DNA of 61,524 nt from Oxalobacteraceae bacterium (GTDB taxonomy: Bacteria > Pseudomonadota > Gammaproteobacteria > Burkholderiales > Burkholderiaceae_D). The stretch is from assembly GCA_021299035.1 (NCBI GenBank), contig JAJTGD010000010.1, forward strand, positions 1 to 61,524, given 5' to 3'. The translations under genes and the position numbers were made by a program. A model generated the notes under the pieces. That model did not search any database, was not told the DNA's origin, and saw nothing but the letters and a program-made list of their open reading frames with translations. Positions within the stretch are counted from its first letter, which is position 1, and the number at the start of each line of letters is the position of its first letter. Shown piece after piece: positions 34,628 through 44,234 of this stretch.

Positions 34628-36109
34628 ATGGCACGCAACAAGGACAAACCCGATATCCCTCCGGGCACGCCATTCCAGCGTGTGCGCCCGATGTTGATCA
34701 CCTTCTTCGTGGTTGCGTTGATTGGCCCATGGGTGTTCTCATCCTACTGGCTGAATACCTTCTCCACCGTTGCTTGTCTGGTGCTGGCCTCTGGCACCGT
34801 CGCACTGCTGTATGGGCAACTTGGCATGGTGTCGTTGGCACAGTTTGCGTTAGCCGGTGTCGGCGGTTGGTTCTGTCTGCGACTGGTTCACGGTACCGGC
34901 ATGCCATTCGAGTTAGCACTAGTACTCGGTGCGCTGATCGCTGGTTTGTTTGGATTAATTCTTGGCCTGCCTGCACTGCGTATGCGCGGCCTCTACCTTG
35001 CGCTGTTAACGCTAATGATTGCAGCGGCAGTTCAGGTCGTGATTAACGTCGTCGGCTTTCCCGATGGTGGCCCGGGTTGGACCGGCAAGATCGTGAACGG
35101 ACAGCGCATGATGATTGCGCGCCCACTGATCGCCCCAACTGATACTGACTACTTCCGCTACACCATGTTCTGGCTGGCGCTGGGCATGGGCTTGATTGAA
35201 TGGGCACGTGCCACCCTGCCCGGCCGCGCCTGGGGCTTGATTCGTAAATCCGAAGCGGCCGCGATTGCTGCGGGCGTCTCGGTAGTCAAATACAAGGCGC
35301 TGGCGTTTGCGATGGCCGGTGCACTGGCCGGCTTGGCTGGCGGTTTGCTCGCCGGACTGAACGGCCAGCTCGACAACACCGGCTTCCCAGTCGCGCAATC
35401 GATCTTGCTATACGCGCTCACGATTGTCGGTGGTGCGTATCACTGGATGGGTGCTGTATTTGCGGGCCTCTTGATCCGTGCGCTGCCTGCGCTGCTGAAT
35501 GATCACGGGGTTGATGGCAACTTGTCGAACGCGTTTTACGGCTTCGCGCTACTCATCTCGCTGATCCAGGGCCGTAAAGGCCTTGCAGGTCAGCTCGCAG
35601 ATTTCTACAAGTTTGTTCGCGTCAGCCGCATCGTCGAGGGCTCGATTATCTGGGGCGCAATCTCGATTGGCCTGGCAATCGCCGCCGTGCACTACCAAGC
35701 AATGGGCTTTGCCGGCGCCTTGTTCTTGTCACTGATTGCGCTGCTATTCCGTCAAGCGATTCCAGGAGTGTGCTGGTTACTACTGGGCTTTTTCGGTAAA
35801 CGCGTGCAAGACACAGCAGAAGATATAGAGGCTTGGTTCTCGTTACGATTGGCGAACGTAATGAACGCGCTCGGTCTGATGCCTGACCATCGCATCCTGA
35901 AGCGTGCACTGAATGTGCTGTTCATTGGTTATTTCGTAGGCTGGGTGGTGAATGGTGTATTCGATGTGGATTACACCGTGGCGCTCACCATTATCTGGAG
36001 CTCGATCGCGATTCGCTTCCTGATACAGCTGCTGATGCATCCTGCGATTCTGCCGCTGCGTCAGAAGATCGACGCCAAGTATCCGAAACCTTTCGCAGCG
36101 TATCGCTAA
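34628..36109 (+). CDS. ABC transporter permease (LivM type), long form
   Basis: 493-residue permease. The first ~320 residues are LivM-like (GQLGMVSLAQFALAGVGGWF, LPALRMRGLYLALLTL, KYKALAFAMAGALAGLAGGL). The remaining ~150 residues add further hydrophobic spans (IIWGAISIGLAIAAVH, VLFIGYFVGWVVNGVF) not found in ordinary LivM proteins of 330-420 residues. The role of this extension is unknown. It is preceded by livH with a six-base gap. Confidence 0.88.
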   Translation: MARNKDKPDIPPGTPFQRVRPMLITFFVVALIGPWVFSSYWLNTFSTVACLVLASGTVALLYGQLGMVSLAQFALAGVGGWFCLRLVHGTGMPFELALVLGALIAGLFGLILGLPALRMRGLYLALLTLMIAAAVQVVINVVGFPDGGPGWTGKIVNGQRMMIARPLIAPTDTDYFRYTMFWLALGMGLIEWARATLPGRAWGLIRKSEAAAIAAGVSVVKYKALAFAMAGALAGLAGGLLAGLNGQLDNTGFPVAQSILLYALTIVGGAYHWMGAVFAGLLIRALPALLNDHGVDGNLSNAFYGFALLISLIQGRKGLAGQLADFYKFVRVSRIVEGSIIWGAISIGLAIAAVHYQAMGFAGALFLSLIALLFRQAIPGVCWLLLGFFGKRVQDTAEDIEAWFSLRLANVMNALGLMPDHRILKRALNVLFIGYFVGWVVNGVFDVDYTVALTIIWSSIAIRFLIQLLMHPAILPLRQKIDAKYPKPFAAYR

Positions 36110-36119
36110 GGGGAACGTC

Positions 36120-36851
36120 ATGATCGAGATTAACGACCTTTGCGTGCAGTTCGGTGGTGTCAAACCCATCGATGGTCTGACCGTCACGTTGAATCGCCCT
36201 ATCGTCGGCCTGATTGGCCCGAATGGTGCCGGTAAGACCACACTGCTGAATGTGCTGTCTGGTTTCGTCGAGCCAAGACGCGGTTGGGTGAAAGTCAACG
36301 GTGAAATGATCACCGGTGTACCGGCGCATGAGCGCTCCACCTTCGGCCTGCGCCGTACGTTTCAAACGGATCAGATCGCTGACGACCTGACGCTGCTGGA
36401 AAACGTGCAAGCGATTGCCGACCACGCGAAATTCGACAGCCGCGACGCAGAGAAAAAAGCTGTGTATGGCGCGATTGATTTTGTCGGTCTATCGCATCGT
36501 TTGAATCGTAAAGGTGATGCACTATCGACCGAAGAACGTCACCTGGCTGAAATCGCAAAAGCACTGATTGGCAACCCAAAGCTGGTGATGCTGGATGAGC
36601 CCGGTGCGGGCATGACTGAATCCGAGTCCGAGCACTTGCAGAAAGTGATCAAGGGTATCCCCGGCTACTGCAAGGCACAGGTGTTTCTGATTGACCACGA
36701 TGTCGAGCTGATCGCAGCCTGCTGCAACGAGACCATGGTGCTGGACTTCGGCAAGCTGCTTGCTCTCGGCCCAACGTTGGAAGTTCTGAAGAATCCTGAC
36801 GTGCAAAAGGCGTATCTGGGTAACTTCGATGATCTGGAGGTGGCCGCATGA
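36120..36851 (+). CDS. ABC transporter ATPase (LivG type) with altered signature motif
   Basis: 243-residue ATPase. Walker A is GPNGAGKTT and Walker B LVMLDEP. The position of the ABC signature, normally LxYGxQR in LivG proteins, reads LSTEERH at residues 135-141, with no glycine. The other ATPase (LivF type) has a normal LSGGQQQ, so the transporter may have one canonical and one weakened composite ATP site. It overlaps the next gene as ATGA. Confidence 0.9.
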   Translation: MIEINDLCVQFGGVKPIDGLTVTLNRPIVGLIGPNGAGKTTLLNVLSGFVEPRRGWVKVNGEMITGVPAHERSTFGLRRTFQTDQIADDLTLLENVQAIADHAKFDSRDAEKKAVYGAIDFVGLSHRLNRKGDALSTEERHLAEIAKALIGNPKLVMLDEPGAGMTESESEHLQKVIKGIPGYCKAQVFLIDHDVELIAACCNETMVLDFGKLLALGPTLEVLKNPDVQKAYLGNFDDLEVAA

Positions 36852-37615
36852 GCGCCAAAATCGCACCTGATAATTTACGTCCGGGTTGGCTCGAGATTCG
36901 CGACCTGGTCATGGTCCGCGGTACAAAGAAAGCCGTGGAAGGTATTGAACTGCGTATCGCACCCGGCAAGATCACTGCACTCGCCGGTGCTAATGGTGCC
37001 GGTAAAACCAGCACGGTGCTTGGTATTTCGGGTGTGGTCGAACCCGTGTTTGGCGAGATCTGGCTGGATGGTCGTGATCTGGTCGGCATGGAGCCCGATG
37101 AAATCCGCCGCGCGGGTATCGGCACTGTCCCCGAAGGGCATCAGGTACTACGCGAACTCACCGTACGCGACAACCTGTTGGTTGCCAGCGGCGGCATGTC
37201 GCGTGGTGATACCAATGCGTCGATTGAGCGCGTGCTGGCTCTATTCCCCGAGCTGAAAGAAAAAATGCCGCAAGCCGCAGGCGACTTGTCCGGCGGTCAG
37301 CAGCAGATGGTCGCAATCGCACAAGCCTTGATGGTCGAGCCGCGCTTTCTGGTGATTGATGAATTGTCTTTCGGACTTGCGCCGACCATTGTCGCGCGCT
37401 TAGTACCGATCATCCGCAAGATTGCCGGCAGTGGTATTGGCGTACTCCTCATTGAGCAGTTCACGCAACTCGCACTCGCGCTATCGCACCATGTGTATGT
37501 GATGTCGCGTGGCCGTGTCTCATACGACGGCGAGCCCGGCAAGCTGCGTGACGACCCTGAGATCTTGCACCGAGCCTATTTCCCGGTTTCGGATGCAGAA
37601 GCTGTTGGCCTTTAA
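36848..37615 (+). CDS. ABC transporter ATPase (LivF type)
   Basis: 255-residue ATPase with Walker A GANGAGKTS, signature LSGGQQQM and Walker B FLVIDELSFGLAP (Leu where most relatives have Pro after DE). GIGTVPEGHQVLRELTVRDN is characteristic LivF. It completes the five-gene transporter and is followed 42 bases later by the second dmpN. Confidence 0.92.
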   Translation: MSAKIAPDNLRPGWLEIRDLVMVRGTKKAVEGIELRIAPGKITALAGANGAGKTSTVLGISGVVEPVFGEIWLDGRDLVGMEPDEIRRAGIGTVPEGHQVLRELTVRDNLLVASGGMSRGDTNASIERVLALFPELKEKMPQAAGDLSGGQQQMVAIAQALMVEPRFLVIDELSFGLAPTIVARLVPIIRKIAGSGIGVLLIEQFTQLALALSHHVYVMSRGRVSYDGEPGKLRDDPEILHRAYFPVSDAEAVGL

Positions 37616-37657
37616 AACTATAAATCTTTATACACCCTCACCCACCGGAGACTCTGC

Positions 37658-39223
37658 ATGGACACACGTGTCACCAAAAAGAAACTTGGCCTCAAAGAGC
37701 GCTACGCGGCGATGACCCGCGATCTACATTGGGATACCACTTATCAGCCAATGGACAAAGTCTTCCCACACGATAAGTACGAAGGCATCGTGGTGCATGA
37801 CTGGGACAAATGGGAAGACCCGTTCCGTCTCACCATGGAGGCCTACTGGAAATATCAGGGTGAAAAAGAACGCAAGCTGTATGCCGTCATCGAGACCTTC
37901 GCACAAAACCATGGCGAACTCGGTGTCACCGATGCGCGCTACATCAATGCATTGAAGCTATTCATTCAAGGCGTCACACCGCTCGAGTACTATGCGCACC
38001 GTGGCTTTGCACACGCCGGTCGTCAGTTCACCGGTGCTGGTGCACGCGTGGCTGCACAGATGCAAGCAGTCGACGAGCTGCGTCACTGCCAAACTGAGAC
38101 GCATGCGATCTCGCATTACAACAAGTACTACAACGGCATGCACAATGCCCCGCACTGGTTCGACAATGTCTGGTACCTGTCGGTGCCAAAGAGCTTCTTT
38201 GAAGATGCTTACACCGGCGGTCCGTTCGAGTTCCTGACTGCTGTCAGCTTCTCGTTCGAGTATGTGCTGACCAATTTGCTGTTCGTGCCCTTCATGTCCG
38301 GTGCTGCACATAACGGTGATCTGTCGACCGTCACCTTCGGCTTCTCGGCGCAATCAGATGAATCGCGTCACATGACGCTGGGTATCGAGTGCATCAAGTT
38401 CATGCTTGAGCAAGATCCGCAAAACGTACCTATCGTACAGCGCTGGATGGACAAGTGGTTCTGGCGTGGTTATCGCCTGCTGACCCTAGTGGCGATGATG
38501 CAGGATTACATGCTGCCCAAGCGCGTGATGAGCTGGAAAGAAGCCTGGGAAATGTACGCGGAAGAGAATGGCGGCGCACTGTTTGCTGATCTTGCGCGCT
38601 ATGGCATTCGCAAACCCAAAGGCTGGGAAATGGCATGCGAAGGCAAGGACCATATCAGCCATCAGGCGTGGGCCACCTTCTACCAGTATGGTCACGCCAC
38701 TGCGTTCCACACCTGGGTGCCCAGCAAGGATGAGATGGATTGGCTGTCATCCAAATATCCGGACAGCTTCGATCGCTACTACCGTCCACGTCTGGAACAT
38801 TGGGACAAACAAGCCAAGGGCAAAGAAGGCCGCTGGTACAACCAGGTACTGCCGATGCTTTGCCAGGTGTGCCAGGTACCGACCTTTTTCACCGAGCAAG
38901 GTGATCCGACGCAGAACAGCATGCGCGAGACGGATTACCACGGCATGAAGTACCACTTCTGCAGCGACCACTGCAAAGAAATCTTCGAGCACGAGCCGAA
39001 GAAGTACGCACAGTCATGGTTGCCGGTGCATCAGATTTATCAGGGTACGTGCTACCCAGACGATATCAACCCCGCCTCACCTGGCGATAGCCCGGTGCGT
39101 GAAGTGATGCGCTACTACGATGTTAACGCTGGCGAGGATAACGGTGATTTTGCCAACAGCAAGGACCGTAAGCACTTCCGCGCATGGAGCGGTCGCATGA
39201 AGCCGCAAGGCATGGAGGAATAA
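37658..39223 (+). CDS. dmpN: Phenol hydroxylase alpha subunit P3 (catalytic), copy N2
   Basis: 521-residue diiron hydroxylase large subunit that converts phenol to catechol using O2 and electrons from DmpP. All six ligands are present: Glu110 (TPLEY), Glu140 and His143 (DELRH), Glu201 (FSFEY), Glu235 and His238 (DESRH), with spacings 30, 3, 61, 34 and 3, as in phenol hydroxylases. The C-terminal YHS-like four-cysteine motif (CQVC ... CSDHC) is also intact. It probably assembles with DmpL, DmpM and DmpO. The ATG at 37658 follows ACCGGAG. Confidence 0.95.
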   Translation: MDTRVTKKKLGLKERYAAMTRDLHWDTTYQPMDKVFPHDKYEGIVVHDWDKWEDPFRLTMEAYWKYQGEKERKLYAVIETFAQNHGELGVTDARYINALKLFIQGVTPLEYYAHRGFAHAGRQFTGAGARVAAQMQAVDELRHCQTETHAISHYNKYYNGMHNAPHWFDNVWYLSVPKSFFEDAYTGGPFEFLTAVSFSFEYVLTNLLFVPFMSGAAHNGDLSTVTFGFSAQSDESRHMTLGIECIKFMLEQDPQNVPIVQRWMDKWFWRGYRLLTLVAMMQDYMLPKRVMSWKEAWEMYAEENGGALFADLARYGIRKPKGWEMACEGKDHISHQAWATFYQYGHATAFHTWVPSKDEMDWLSSKYPDSFDRYYRPRLEHWDKQAKGKEGRWYNQVLPMLCQVCQVPTFFTEQGDPTQNSMRETDYHGMKYHFCSDHCKEIFEHEPKKYAQSWLPVHQIYQGTCYPDDINPASPGDSPVREVMRYYDVNAGEDNGDFANSKDRKHFRAWSGRMKPQGMEE

Positions 39224-39226
39224 ACC

Positions 39227-39616
39227 ATGGCAGTGAACGACATCATGCGTCATATCGGTGACTACCCGATGATGCAGCAAGATACCGAGGACAAGTTCCA
39301 CGGCAAGCACCTGCTGTATCTGCACTGGGAAAACCATCCGATGTTCGCGGCCCCTTTCTGCATTCCGGTGCCGCGCACCCTGCCGTTTGGTGCGGTGATC
39401 ATGGAAGTGCTGCCTGAGCTGTATGGCGAGCACCCCGAGTTTGAAGATATCGATTGGAAGAGCGTGCAGTGGTTCAACTCGAACAAACGCTTCATTCCTG
39501 ATATCGGCAAGTCGCTCGAACATCACGGCATCGGTCATAAAAGTCTGATCCGTTTCCGTACACCGGCGCTGGATGGTATTCGTACCACTGCCGCCGCTGG
39601 TGGTACGGGTTTCTGA
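39227..39616 (+). CDS. dmpO: Phenol hydroxylase gamma subunit P4, copy 2
   Basis: 129-residue small subunit of the hydroxylase, starting three bases after the N2 stop. LLYLHWENHPMFAAPFCIP and FIPDIGKSLEHHGIGHKSLI follow the DmpO pattern. It is longer at the N-terminus than copy 1 and is the likely partner of the intact alpha subunit N2. Confidence 0.9.
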   Translation: MAVNDIMRHIGDYPMMQQDTEDKFHGKHLLYLHWENHPMFAAPFCIPVPRTLPFGAVIMEVLPELYGEHPEFEDIDWKSVQWFNSNKRFIPDIGKSLEHHGIGHKSLIRFRTPALDGIRTTAAAGGTGF

Positions 39617-39698
39617 CGACGGCACCAAAAAGACGATTCCAAGCCAAACCCTGTCTTCATAAGCTCTATCTCAACCTCAGCCCGGACCGCGTACGATC

Positions 39699-40757
39699 AT
39701 GTCACAGCAACTGACCATTGAACCGCTTGGCGCCACCATCGATGTCGAGGATGGCCAAACTATTCTCGACGCAGCGCTGCGTCAAGGTATCTATATCCCG
39801 CATGCCTGCGGTCACGGTCTGTGCGGTACCTGCAAGATCACCGTGATAGGCGGTGAAATAGATCATGGCTTGTCTAATCCGTTCGCGTTGATGGATTTTG
39901 AGCGCGATGAAGGCAAAGCCCTTGCCTGCTGCGCGACTCTGCAAAGCGATGTCGAGATCGAAGCCGATGTCGATGAAGATCCGGATGCACGCATTATCCC
40001 GATCTCGGATTTTCATTGCACGGTTAGTCGTATCGAGACCATGACGCCTACCATTAAGGCGATCTGGCTCAAGCTCGATAAACCAATCGACTTTCAAGCG
40101 GGGCAGTATGTGCAACTGGCCTTACCCGGTATCGAGGGCGACCGCCCATTCTCGATTGCCAACTCGCCACAAGATGTAGCCAGCAGCGGTGAAATCGAGA
40201 TCAACGTTCGCATCATCCCTGGTGGCCCCGGTACTGCGTATCTGCACGAAAAACTGAAGGTGGGTGACGCAGTTCGCGTGTCGGGACCGTATGGCCGGTT
40301 CTTTGTCCGCAGCTCCTTGAATGCGCCGATGCTCTTCATGGCGGGTGGCTCAGGTCTGTCAAGCCCACGCTCGATGATTCTCGATCTACTCTCGCAGGGA
40401 TCGACACTGCCCATCACACTGGTATACGGGCAGCGCAATCACGCCGAGCTGTATTACGACGATGAGTTTAAGGCGCTGGCTGCCAAGCACGCCAATTTCA
40501 CCTACCTACCGGCGCTATCGGAAGACGCCTCTGGGTTTGATGGCATCAAGGGTTTTGTACACGACGCAGCACAGCAGCACTTCAATGGTGATTTCTCCGG
40601 TCATAAAGCGTACCTGTGCGGGCCACCCGCCATGATCGAAGCCTGTCTGGGTACGTTAATGCAGGGCCGCTTGTACGAGCGCGATATCTACGCTGAAAAA
40701 TTCATCACTGCTGCCGATGCAGCGAAACCGCGTAGTGCCTTGTTCAAACGTGTCTGA
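39699..40757 (+). CDS. dmpP: Phenol hydroxylase reductase P5
   Basis: 352-residue NADH reductase. The N-terminal plant-type [2Fe-2S] domain has Cys37, Cys42 and Cys45 (CGHGLCGTC) and a fourth cysteine in LACCATL; the FAD domain has RPFSIANSP and the NAD domain GGSGLSSPRSMI and LCGPPAMIEACL. It passes electrons from NADH to the diiron hydroxylase. Only one reductase gene is present, next to the intact N2-O2 pair. Confidence 0.95.
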   Translation: MSQQLTIEPLGATIDVEDGQTILDAALRQGIYIPHACGHGLCGTCKITVIGGEIDHGLSNPFALMDFERDEGKALACCATLQSDVEIEADVDEDPDARIIPISDFHCTVSRIETMTPTIKAIWLKLDKPIDFQAGQYVQLALPGIEGDRPFSIANSPQDVASSGEIEINVRIIPGGPGTAYLHEKLKVGDAVRVSGPYGRFFVRSSLNAPMLFMAGGSGLSSPRSMILDLLSQGSTLPITLVYGQRNHAELYYDDEFKALAAKHANFTYLPALSEDASGFDGIKGFVHDAAQQHFNGDFSGHKAYLCGPPAMIEACLGTLMQGRLYERDIYAEKFITAADAAKPRSALFKRV

Positions 40758-40766
40758 GGCGAGCCC

Positions 40767-41126
40767 ATGTTTGATTTTCGTCCCAAGGTCCAGGTCACGA
40801 TCGATCAAACCGGCGAGAGCTATGCCTGCGCGATTGGCGAGAGCCTGCTGCAAGGAATGATACGACTCGGACGTAAAGGTATTCCTGTCGGCTGCGTGAA
40901 TGGTGGCTGTGGTGTATGCAAGGTAAAGATACTTGAAGGCAGTACAGAAACACTGGGGCCGGTCAGCCGCGCGCATGTCAGCGCCGAAGAAGAAAGACAA
41001 GGCTATACCTTGGCGTGTCGGGTCGGCCCGAGTTGTCAGCTGCGACTGGAAGTCGCGGGCAAGATGAGTAAACCGTTTTTCAAGGGGTTCGATGCGCAGG
41101 CCACCCCACCTGCAACCATAAAATAA
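40767..41126 (+). CDS. dmpQ: Plant-type [2Fe-2S] ferredoxin (DmpQ/XylT type)
   Basis: 119-residue ferredoxin with [14 protein letters not shown] and a later Cys in YTLACRVG, the four ligands of a [2Fe-2S] cluster. In dmp and xyl operons the equivalent protein reductively reactivates catechol 2,3-dioxygenase, whose gene follows directly here. The start lies ten bases after dmpP. Confidence 0.92.
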   Translation: MFDFRPKVQVTIDQTGESYACAIGESLLQGMIRLGRKGIPVGCVNGGCGVCKVKILEGSTETLGPVSRAHVSAEEERQGYTLACRVGPSCQLRLEVAGKMSKPFFKGFDAQATPPATIK

Positions 41127-41137
41127 AGGAGAGAACC

Positions 41138-42082
41138 ATGGGCGTTATGCGCATAGGGCATGTCAGCCTGAAAGTGATGGACGTGGGGGCCGCAGTCAAG
41201 CACTACACCGAAGTGCTCGGCATGAAGGTGACCATGGAAGATAAAGCAGGAAATGTTTATCTCAAGTGCTGGGATGAGTGGGATCGTTACTCGGTGGTCC
41301 TGACACCGTCTGATCAGGCCGGCATGAACCACGTGGCTTACAAGTGCGAGAAAGATAGCGATCTTGACGATTTCAAGAAGCGTATCGAAGCACACGGCAT
41401 CAAGGTCACTGAACTCGCCGAAGGCGCACTGCCCGCCACTGGCCGCATGCTGCAGTTCAAGCTGCCCAGCGGGCACGAGATGCGCTTGTTCTCGCAGAAA
41501 GAATATGTCGGTACTGAAGTCGGCACTACCAACCCGGATCCATGGCCAGATAACCTCATGGGTGCCGGCGCGCACTGGGTTGATCACTGCCTATTGATGT
41601 GCGAGTTAAATCCTGAGACCGGTGTCAATACTGTCGCCGACAACGTCGCGTTCTTCAAGGACGTGCTCGACTTCCATCTGGTCGAGCAAGTCTTGGTTGG
41701 ACCGGGCGGCGCCATCCAGGCAGCTGCCTTCCTGGCCTGCACCAACAAGCCACACGACATCGCTTTTGTCGGTGCACCGACCTCCGGGATGCACCATGTG
41801 TCGTTCTTCCTCGACTCTTGGCATGACGTGCTGAAAGCTGCGGATGTGATGGCGAAGAAAAAGGTCAAGATCGATGTGGCACCAACCCGCCATGGCATCA
41901 CGCGTGGCGAGACGATTTACTTCTTCGACCCAAGTGGCAACCGCAACGAGACTTTCGCAGGTCTGGGTTATCTATCGATGCGTGACCGTCCAGTCACCAC
42001 CTGGACAGAAGACAAGCTCTGGAGCGGTATCTTCTACCATACCGGAGAGGCAACACCTTCGTTCACCGATGTTTACACCTGA
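41138..42082 (+). CDS. dmpB: Catechol 2,3-dioxygenase
   Basis: 314-residue extradiol dioxygenase of the vicinal-oxygen-chelate fold; cleaves catechol to 2-hydroxymuconic semialdehyde with Fe(II). The iron ligands are visible as His150 (VDHCLLMC), the His219/His220 pair (MHHVSFF) and Glu271 (NRNETF). The length and the start [13 protein letters not shown] match the I.2.A subfamily (XylE/DmpB). A strong AAAGGAGAG site precedes the ATG. Confidence 0.96.
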   Translation: MGVMRIGHVSLKVMDVGAAVKHYTEVLGMKVTMEDKAGNVYLKCWDEWDRYSVVLTPSDQAGMNHVAYKCEKDSDLDDFKKRIEAHGIKVTELAEGALPATGRMLQFKLPSGHEMRLFSQKEYVGTEVGTTNPDPWPDNLMGAGAHWVDHCLLMCELNPETGVNTVADNVAFFKDVLDFHLVEQVLVGPGGAIQAAAFLACTNKPHDIAFVGAPTSGMHHVSFFLDSWHDVLKAADVMAKKKVKIDVAPTRHGITRGETIYFFDPSGNRNETFAGLGYLSMRDRPVTTWTEDKLWSGIFYHTGEATPSFTDVYT

Positions 42083-42107
42083 TCGATTGATCGGCAGGTA
42101 AGACTGA

Positions 42108-42127
42108 GCCCCGGCTTACGCCGGGGC
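42108..42127. other. Intercistronic hairpin after dmpB
   Basis: GCCCCGGC-TTAC-GCCGGGGC, a perfect eight-base GC stem in the 203-base gap between dmpB and the GlcG-like gene. There is no T run, so it may stabilise the upstream mRNA or partly attenuate transcription. Nothing else was recognised in the gap. Confidence 0.6.
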
Positions 42128-42285
42128 GACGAGGTGAGATCAACTCCTGCACGGACCGGGCTGCAATTCGGTCCGCTGCAGCAAGCGTCCCCCGGTCGTT
42201 ACACAACGCCTGCCTTTCCCCAGTGGCTACCCGATCCTTGTTTGTCCGATTCTGATTGTGTTGAACCTATGACCGGAGTATTGCA

Positions 42286-42729
42286 ATGACCCAAACCAAG
42301 GGTTCATCCCTGAGCGTGAACCAACCCGTCATCTCAGCCGAGGCCTCACATAAGGCCCTCGCTGCCACGGTGGCACATGCCGAACAGTTAGGAATCACGA
42401 TCAATGTCGCGATCACCGATAGTGCTGGGGTATTAGCAGGTTTCTTGCGCATGCCGGGTGCGTTCTTGCATTCGATTGATATCGCGATTGACAAGGCCTA
42501 CACCTCGGCCAGCTTTGGTTTCCCCACCTCAGCTTGGAAAGAAATACTGAAGAACGATGAAACACTACGAATAGGTATTGCAGCCCGACCGCGATGTGTG
42601 ATTTTCGGTGGCGGCCTCCCTATCGTCGCCAATGGTATTCGCATTGGCGGTATTGGTGTTTCAGGTGGCTCGGCGGAACAAGATGAAGAATGCGCCGCTG
42701 CTGGCTTACGTGCGATTGGGCTAGGCTAA
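42286..42729 (+). CDS. GlcG/HbpS-like (DUF336) protein
   Basis: 147-residue protein of the GlcG/HbpS family: VAITDSAGVLAGFLRMPGAF, DKAYTSASFGFPTS and the Gly-rich GGGLPIVANGIRIGGIGVSG. Such genes recur in meta-cleavage operons, but no firm biochemical role is established; some relatives bind haem or cobalamin. It follows ACCGGAG and precedes dmpC. Confidence 0.85.
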   Translation: MTQTKGSSLSVNQPVISAEASHKALAATVAHAEQLGITINVAITDSAGVLAGFLRMPGAFLHSIDIAIDKAYTSASFGFPTSAWKEILKNDETLRIGIAARPRCVIFGGGLPIVANGIRIGGIGVSGGSAEQDEECAAAGLRAIGLG

Positions 42730-42757
42730 ATCGCTTGCAATACATACGGAAAGACTC

Positions 42758-44212
42758 ATGAAACAGTTTCTGAATTTTATTGACGGCGAATTCGTCGCCA
42801 CCAGCAAAACCTTTGAGAACCACGCACCGGTCGATAACCGCGTGCTTGGCCTGGTTCATGAAGCGGGCCAAGCGGAAGTCAATGCTGCCGTGGCTGCTGC
42901 GCGTTCTGCGTTATCGGGTGAATGGGGCAAGCTCAGCGTAGTCAAGCGCGTGGATTTGCTGAACGCCGTCGCCGATGAAATCAATCGCCGCTTCGATGAT
43001 TTTCTGGATGCCGAGCTAGCCGATACCGGCAAGCCGCATTCCCTCGCCTCGCACATCGATATTCCACGTGGTGCCGCGAATTTCAAAATCTTCGCCGACA
43101 TCATCAAGAACGCACCGACCGAAAGCTTTCAGATGACGACGCCCGATGGTGGCACTGCCATCAGCTATGGCGTGCGTGTACCGCTCGGTGTGGTGGCGGT
43201 GGTGTGTCCTTGGAATTTACCGCTGCTGCTGATGACCTGGAAAGTCGGTCCAGCCCTCGCCTGCGGTAACGCCGTGATCGTCAAGCCTTCGGAAGAAACA
43301 CCGGCAACTGCGACCCTGCTCGGTGAAGTCATGAATACCGTAGGCATACCTAAGGGCGTGTACAACGTCGTCCATGGTTTCGGCCCCAACTCGGCTGGTG
43401 AATTCCTGACCCGTCATCCGGATGTCGATGGCATCACCTTCACAGGCGAGACCCGCACCGGTGAAGCCATCATGGCCGCAGCTGCCAAGGGTGTACGCCC
43501 CGTGTCATTTGAACTCGGCGGAAAAAATGCAGCCGTCGTATTCGCGGATGCAGATTTCGACAAAGCGATCGCCGGTATCACGCGCTCCGCGTTTGAAAAT
43601 TGTGGTCAGGTATGTCTTGGCACCGAACGGGTATATGTACAGCGCCCCATCTTCGAAAAATTCGTCAATGCACTGAAAGAAAAAGCGGAGGCATTGAAGA
43701 TTGGCCCATCGGACATGCCCGGTGTAGGCATGGGTCCGTTGATCTCGGCAGAGCATAAGGCCAAGGTACTGTCGTACTACCAAAAAGCCAAAGCCGAAGG
43801 TGCAAATGTCGTCACAGGTGGTGGTGAGCCCAGCATGAGCGGCGCTTATGCCCATGGTCATTTTGTGCAACCGACCATCTGGACTGGTTTGCCAGAGAGC
43901 TCGCCCATCATCCGCGAAGAAATCTTCGGTCCCTGCTGCCATATCGCGCCCTTCGATACCGAAGAAGAAGCCGTCGCACTCGCGAATAACACGCCGTATG
44001 GCTTGGCCACCTCGATCTGGACAAGTGATCTATCAGTAGCAACGCGTATGGCGAATGCCATCCACGTGGGCCTGTGCTGGATTAACAGCTGGTTCTTGCG
44101 TGATCTGCGCACGCCGTTCGGTGGCTCGAAAGCCTCTGGTATTGGTCGCGAAGGCGGTGTGCATTCGCTGGAGTTTTATACCGACCTACGCAATGTAATG
44201 ATCAAGATTTGA
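42758..44212 (+). CDS. dmpC: 2-Hydroxymuconic semialdehyde dehydrogenase
   Basis: 484-residue aldehyde dehydrogenase that oxidises 2-hydroxymuconic semialdehyde to 2-hydroxymuconate (4-oxalocrotonate enol) with NAD, opening the oxidative branch. FELGGKNAAVVFADAD carries the general-base Glu, NCGQVCLGTERVYV the nucleophilic Cys, and CPWNLPLLLMTWKVGPAL the cofactor-binding Asn. Normal length. Confidence 0.95.
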   Translation: MKQFLNFIDGEFVATSKTFENHAPVDNRVLGLVHEAGQAEVNAAVAAARSALSGEWGKLSVVKRVDLLNAVADEINRRFDDFLDAELADTGKPHSLASHIDIPRGAANFKIFADIIKNAPTESFQMTTPDGGTAISYGVRVPLGVVAVVCPWNLPLLLMTWKVGPALACGNAVIVKPSEETPATATLLGEVMNTVGIPKGVYNVVHGFGPNSAGEFLTRHPDVDGITFTGETRTGEAIMAAAAKGVRPVSFELGGKNAAVVFADADFDKAIAGITRSAFENCGQVCLGTERVYVQRPIFEKFVNALKEKAEALKIGPSDMPGVGMGPLISAEHKAKVLSYYQKAKAEGANVVTGGGEPSMSGAYAHGHFVQPTIWTGLPESSPIIREEIFGPCCHIAPFDTEEEAVALANNTPYGLATSIWTSDLSVATRMANAIHVGLCWINSWFLRDLRTPFGGSKASGIGREGGVHSLEFYTDLRNVMIKI

Positions 44213-44234
44213 AGTCTTAACGGAGAATGCAGCA

